A DNA stretch of 64,000 nt, from NCBI GenBank assembly GCA_015680685.1, contig MNCI01029487.1, positions 265,635 to 329,634 on the forward strand, read 5' to 3'. The position numbers were made by a program, and so were the translations under genes. Position 1 is the stretch's first letter. Every line of letters starts with the position of its first letter. This DNA is from Gnetum montanum. Its lineage: Eukaryota; Streptophyta; Gnetopsida; Gnetales; Gnetaceae. Below, one piece after another: positions 59,216-64,000 of the stretch. Under the pieces are notes generated by a model that was not told the origin of the DNA, made no database searches, and saw nothing but the letters and a program-made list of their open reading frames with translations.

Positions 59216-61640
59216 TATTCCACATGTGCTGCTTCTTGCTTTTTAGCTACTCAAGTTTGGCAAAAATGCTTGTCTCAGAATGTTAGATTTTTTTAACAGT
59301 GAGCAAGTTCCCTTTCAATTTAAGAGAAATTAATTAAAAATTTAATTTTCCTAGATCATTTGGTAACTACAAGACTGCTTAACTTAGTTTCATGTTAGGT
59401 TGTGATAGATCTTGTATTACAACAATCTTTACTGCAACAACTAGCTACTTTGATCTCTTTTATTGTAATTTCTAATTGAAGAATACTTTGATGTGCTTTT
59501 GTTATAAGATGAGAAATATGCATACTAGAGGCCTTGAATATTTCCTTTCTAAAACCTTTAGAAGATAAAATAGAAGAAAATGATTTGCTAATAGTCTTGG
59601 GACTTGTAAGGTTCCAAATTATATAAAGTGATTCCAAATTAAGTACTTAATGCTTTCCTTTTAGAAATTTAAAAAATTCTTTGTAAGGTTCATCTTCAAT
59701 TTTCAGCCATGATATGTGACTATTAGTAAGAGCACTTTTAGCTTTAAAAGCATTTCAACAGTATGTAGTATAACAAGCTTTAGCCAAGACTTTTTAAGCT
59801 TTAAAATCAAAGGGATTCTAGTTTGAAAATTTACATTTTTCATTTGCTTGACAAATTCTGTAAGATCTTCTTCAACTTGATTCTTTTGCTTAGAAAATTA
59901 CTTTCTGGACCATCTTGCATAATTTTTGACTCTATAAGTTGTTCATTGTCACTAGTCAATCCAACCAATATCACCTATAGGTTTTTTTTATTGCATTCCA
60001 TAAAGACTTCAAAATGTGTTTCCTATTAGGTCCTATGAACATATTAGTATTCATACAAAAAACTCCCTACTTTTGAAAGGAGGAAGAATTACTTCTAAAG
60101 AGAAATCTTGATAAGAAAAGTATATGACAAATTAGCATTTGTATGTAGTTTCACTTTACTTGTAGGTTTCTAAAACAAAGCATTAGCAATGTAAAATCTA
60201 TCTAGCTAGTAATAAATTCTATCATTTTTCTTGTTGATAATTACATCGAGTATAATGCTTCTCATTTGGATGATGTTAAAATAAGGAGCTAACATTGGAA
60301 GGAAAATAATGTTATTTAAAAGTATAGCAATACTCGTTTTCTCAAGAAAACATATTAGGAGTAAGTCCACCAAGTTTATCTAAATGACTTTCAACCTTAT
60401 TGAAATCGCCTCTAATAACCTAAGGAACTTCAGGTAAAGAAAGAAGATATTTCAAAACCTCTAATTGATCTTTTTAATTATTATGAACATAAATATTATA
60501 GAGCTTAACCTCTTCTTTTTCACTATGAAAAGTAATCTAAATAACTCTTCCAACATTATCAATGCTAAAATTCAAAACTTTTTAAGTGTAATTTTTATTA
60601 AATAGAATAAAAACATCTCATTTATTAACTTTATAAGTAGTAGAAAAAACATTGTAGCTTTTTAAAAATGCATTTACCAACAAGACTAATATCATGCATT
60701 GAGATCTTGATCTCTTACAAGAAAAGAAAATTTGAGATGCTTCCTAGTAATCCTTGCTCAAGACTTATTAGAAAGGCATCAAACATTCCATGATAAAATT
60801 AACACTAAGATGTGGTAGAGGAGGCCCTCATCCTTGATTTTTCAGGTTTAGCATTTATCTCACAATTCATATTTCTAATGGGTGAAAACTGTTATTCGAT
60901 GGAAAAACATTTGGGACAATAGTATAAGTAGAGAGAGAAGGAGATACCTTAGGGATTTTTGAATTGAAATCAATATTTGTAGTTATCTTCATTTCACAGT
61001 GCACTAAATGAAGTCTATCTACATTAGCAATTTCATTACTAGTCCTTGCTAAAAACTTTTTTCCCTAAAGAGGAATTCTCTTTAGATATTGAGAGTTTAT
61101 TCACATCTTCAACTTTAGAAGAATTAGTAAAAGGCTAAGAACTTGCTGAAGAAGATTTCATTTGTGCCTACTGAAAATTACCATTATTTTCCTTTTGTAA
61201 AAGTTTTGTTTTTTTCCCTCATGAACACCTTTTTTATCAAGAATAGGACAAATTCCAATAACATGACCTTCACGATAATAATCAGTGTAGCATCATGACA
61301 AATTATAGTTATAATTTTTTGGGAAAAATGCTAATTATTAGCCTTAAGTTTTTATTTTATCTTCCTTTATTTTAGATCAATCTTTACAAAATAATGTGTG
61401 CTACTTTTTGAGAATTTGTGCCAAATTTGCCAACAATTTCACTTTCAACACTTTTGAAAAATAAGAGGAATATTTTCTGATTCAATCCAACAAGGAAGTT
61501 TAGAAAAATCAAAAGAATAAGGATCAAAATCCATCTTCCATTCTCTAGTAATAAAAGTATTAAGTTGATTCATAAAAACTTTAAGATCCAAGAATTTTTT
61601 AAGTATTTTAGAATTAGCTAGTTCAATAAGCAAAAAAATT
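59216..61640 (-). pseudogene. L1-like LINE (ORF1 and endonuclease), broken
   Basis: Minus strand from 61640 downwards. An ORF1 part (61633-61445) reads LDLKVFMNQLNTFITREWKMDFD and LPCWIESENIPL, as in the DUF4283 domain of plant L1 ORF1. A degenerate Cys/His knuckle REGHVIGICPIL lies near 61250. The endonuclease part near 60550-60350 has PEVPxVIRGDFNKVESHLDKLGG, the GDFN motif of the L1 endonuclease. The text continues through a helical linker to 59216. The RT part is not found beyond the insertion point of element B. Many stops and frameshifts. A piece is duplicated at 56006-56653. Confidence 0.6.
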
Positions 61641-61651
61641 TGGAAAAATAG

Positions 61652-62235
61652 CAGGCATCATCATCATCATCCTAGCCTTGTCCCAACAAAGTGGGGTTGG
61701 CTACATGAGTTCTTTTTCACCATTTGTCTCTAAGAAGAGCTTGATCTTTGTCTATTTGTAGTTTCTTCAAATCATCTTCGATTGTTTTCTTCCATGTCTT
61801 CTTTGGTCTTCCTTTTGATGACTTTACTGGAACAGTGATGTAGCAACCTCTGTTTATAGGCTCATTGTTTGATCTTCTTTGCATATGTTCAAATCATTTA
61901 AGTTGTTATTTTTGTAGCTTATCTAAAATAGAAGATACTCCAAGTCTTTCTTTGATGTCTGTATTATGTAGTTTATCTCTTCTAGTAACATTTAACAACC
62001 ATTGAAGCATCAATATTTCTGCTACACTTTATTCATGCCTCTCTTGTACAGCCCAACATTCAACACCATATAAGATAGTAAACCTAATTGTTATCGTATA
62101 AAATTTCTTGTTTAATTTTATTAGTATTTTTTATCACATAGAGCACCACTTGTCTATCTCTATTTTGATCATCCTACCTCAATTCAATTTTTTATATCTT
62201 TATTAATTTCATCATCTGATTGAAAAATTAGTGTG
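61652..62235 (-). mobile_element. RTE-clade LINE 3' end
   Basis: The minus strand ends with the RTE C-terminus in broken frames: LYGVECWAVQE, then KGRPKKTWKKTIEDDLKKLQIDKDQALLRDKW, then VANPTLLGQG, followed by a (GAT)n-type tail (61657-61672). The plus-strand words caacaaagtggggttggctacatg are the hallmark of this family in plants. The copy is 5'-truncated, with no RT domain, and lies between two other LINEs. Confidence 0.75.
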
Positions 62236-62329
62236 CATGCAAAACATTAACTCCATAGTGTTAAAGGATAGTTTGAGTCATAAGTGCAAAAGGTGAATAA
62301 ATCTAATAATTTGTAGAAATATATATAAG

Positions 62330-63825
62330 AAGAGATATCTTTTGATAGAGATTCATATAAATCATCGATTAAAATAAAATTAAAGCTTCGAAATCCTTCA
62401 TAGGCTCTATAGTCTAAGAGACATTAGTATTCTCCATCTTCAAATCATTCATTGCCCTAAATAATTTCTGCCATAATAGTTTATCTAATATTTTTAAGCA
62501 CATCTCCATTTTACTTTTGAGGAAGTCATAGAGGAAATTAAAAAGCTAGCATAAGTTAAATGATTTATATGCAAAATTATTAAAGTGGATAGGACTTGCT
62601 ATTTGTAGAGAAATTTGGCATAGATGAAATTTACTAATAAATCAAAGATTAGATCAACATTGAAAAATTGATAAAGTTATCTTGTTATATAAAAATGGGG
62701 ATAAAAATAATTTAAATAGTTATTGCATGATCATTGTGAATAATATTTTGCTAAGTTTTTAGACACTCTACTAGGAGAGAGAATTAGTTCTTGGGCTCAA
62801 GTTAACTAGGTCAGGGTAAAATATCAAGCAAGTTTTAGACAAAATCACTTTACTATTAATCACTTAGTTACTCAAACATTACATGGAGTTTCCAAAAATG
62901 CCAAATATAAAAGCTTTTATTTTTTTATTGATTTTGCAAAAGGATATGATTCAATGGTTCATACAAAACTATGGTAGCATTTGTATAAAATTGGTCTTCC
63001 TTTATATTTGATTACAGTAACTCAAAGATTGTATGAGGAAGCGATTATTGAAATTATATATAGTGATTTAGGGAAACAATTTTAATTACAAAGAAAAATT
63101 AAAGTTAAGCAAGGTTGTCCACTTTTTCCAACTCTCTTTGATATCTTTATTGATGAATTGTAGGAATGGTTGTACAATGGGCAAGCTATTCATGCTATCA
63201 AAATTAGATCTCAAGTAGTAAATCTTCTTTTATATGCAGATGATATTGCCCTGATCTCCACTATTGTAGAATGTATGGCTCATCTGGTCTTCAAGTGAAT
63301 GTGGATAATACCAACTTGATGGTATAGGGTATAAGAAATTCTTGTTATAACTTCTATTCTGGAGGTACCAATGTATAAATAATAGATCTTTTTAAATATT
63401 TAGGTCTTATTTACATGTACAATTACATATGGGAGGAGTGCATCAAAGAAAAAATAGTAGAAGGTTTTAAGACTCCATATGCTTTCAAAAACAAGTGCAA
63501 GGGTTTAGGACCTTGGGCTTGGAAGATCAGAAAATAAAAGTTTCAGATTAATATCTATCCTAATGTATTGTATGGATGTATTGTTTTGGGACCTAAACTC
63601 AATGCTAAACTTTGAAAATATATTTAAAGAGTGCAAATATTTCTCTTGATGAGTTAAAGGTGAAAAATGCAAATAGCTTCCTTATTATTATTATGTGAAT
63701 GTGATTTATTACCTTTAGAAGCAAAAGCCTTGTGCCAATTCATTAGATCCACTCATAACTTGCATATCTCAAAGCAAGACAACTTTTTTAAAGCAGTTCT
63801 TGAGGATTTGTGAACATGTGATTGG
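62330..63825 (+). pseudogene. LINE reverse transcriptase, same family as 4780-5400
   Basis: Reverse transcriptase of a non-LTR element in alternating frames: LLYKNGDKNNLN and CMIIVNNILL near 62680-62750, then GVSKNAKYKSFYFFIDFAK (motif A near 62890-62950). These are followed by LYKIGLPLYLITVTQRLYEEAIIE, KVKQGCPLFPTLFDIFIDEL (motif B) and LLYADDIALIS with YADD at 63233-63244. Then come GLQVNVDNTNLMVYG, DLFKYLGLIY and CDLLPLEAKALCQFI. It ends where an LTR starts at 63826, so the C-terminal Cys motif is missing here but present in the 5 kb copy. Many stops. Confidence 0.7.
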
Positions 63826-64000
63826 TGATGAGTGGCGAGGTACCCCTACACTCCACCATACGAAACGAGCGTACACGCGCGATCCGGTCGAACTCCGCAG
63901 ACTAAATGCCTTAACGCCACAAGAAACACTTGGGGTTAATCGTTCGTTGTCTTCCCAGGCTTGCTTATAAGTGTCACGGTGTATGGTTAAGCAAGTCTGA
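63826..64000 (-). mobile_element. A-family LTR, cut by window end
   Basis: TGATGAGTGGCGAGGTACCCCTACACTC, the same end as the element A LTRs, so the element or solo LTR is on the minus strand. It retains many CpG sites (gcgtacacgcgcgatccggtcg region) that are TpG or CpA in element A, so it is younger. It interrupts the LINE text at 63825. Confidence 0.8.

Larger units (their letters stand above)
56654..59874. repeat. 3.2 kb tandem duplication, copy 2
   Basis: Near-identical to copy 1. It contains the 3' part of the extra ORF (to 58122), an LTR (58344-59210) and the LINE flank. After 59874 the sequence departs (ttcaacttg instead of ttctaagg). A 14-bp stretch (agctactcaagttt, about 59246) is absent from copy 1 near 56034, a small deletion between short T runs. 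Confidence 0.9.

Overview
This 64 kb window looks like intergenic DNA from a large-genome land plant. No host gene could be supported. What can be recognised is almost all transposable elements, mostly old and full of stop codons, nested inside one another. The plant assignment rests on LTR elements whose primer-binding sites match plant tRNA-Asp (TGGCGCCGTTGC type), a LINE with a plant-type ORF1, an RTE-clade LINE tail and copia elements with plant-type features. A conifer or other gymnosperm would fit, but the sequence does not prove it.

Layout. 1-5.7 kb: minus-strand Ty1/copia remnants (two gag remnants, one LTR with its polypurine tract), a candidate SINE and the 3' end of a plus-strand LINE. 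5.7-9.5 kb: no recognised gene, including a more CpG-rich island at about 7.0-8.6 kb. 9.5-24 kb: the 5' LTR and gag of Ty3/gypsy element D. That LTR was hit by a solo LTR (9557-10588, target duplication CTACA) and by complete element C (11193-21323, CCAAC). 24-34 kb: an unidentified TGTAACACC-starting segment, then gag and protease of a Tat-like element (E), a 277-bp tandem repeat and E's 3' LTR (33321-34039). 34.1-56.0 kb: element B (34149-56000, TCAAC), split by a solo LTR (36629-37509, CCAAG) and by minus-strand element A (39523-47297, CTCAT). 56-64 kb: a 3.2 kb tandem duplication carrying the 3' end of B plus flanking DNA, a minus-strand L1-like LINE, an RTE tail, a plus-strand LINE of another clade, and an A-family LTR cut by the window edge.

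Most notable system. Elements B and C both carry, between the gag/pol region and the 3' LTR, a long extra ORF of about 920-950 codons that is neither pol nor an evident envelope. Its two ends are conserved between the elements. In both, the start codon position lies directly after an AG splice acceptor, and upstream is a TATA box preceded by an array of about 14-bp units resembling the U3 array of that element's own LTRs. Similar arrays, with a different core word in each family (GATATC, GTATACGC, TTGATGCAT, TCGACGCAGC), sit just upstream of the TATA box in five of six LTR families here, while the R-U5 parts stay alike. This suggests a second, U3-like internal promoter with a spliced leader that evolves in step with the LTR promoter. 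Element C has no pol at all and keeps only gag plus the extra ORF.

Two N gaps are present (15358-15718 and 41401-41986). The first is flanked by apparently identical 620-bp sequences and is probably an unresolved contig overlap rather than a real duplication.
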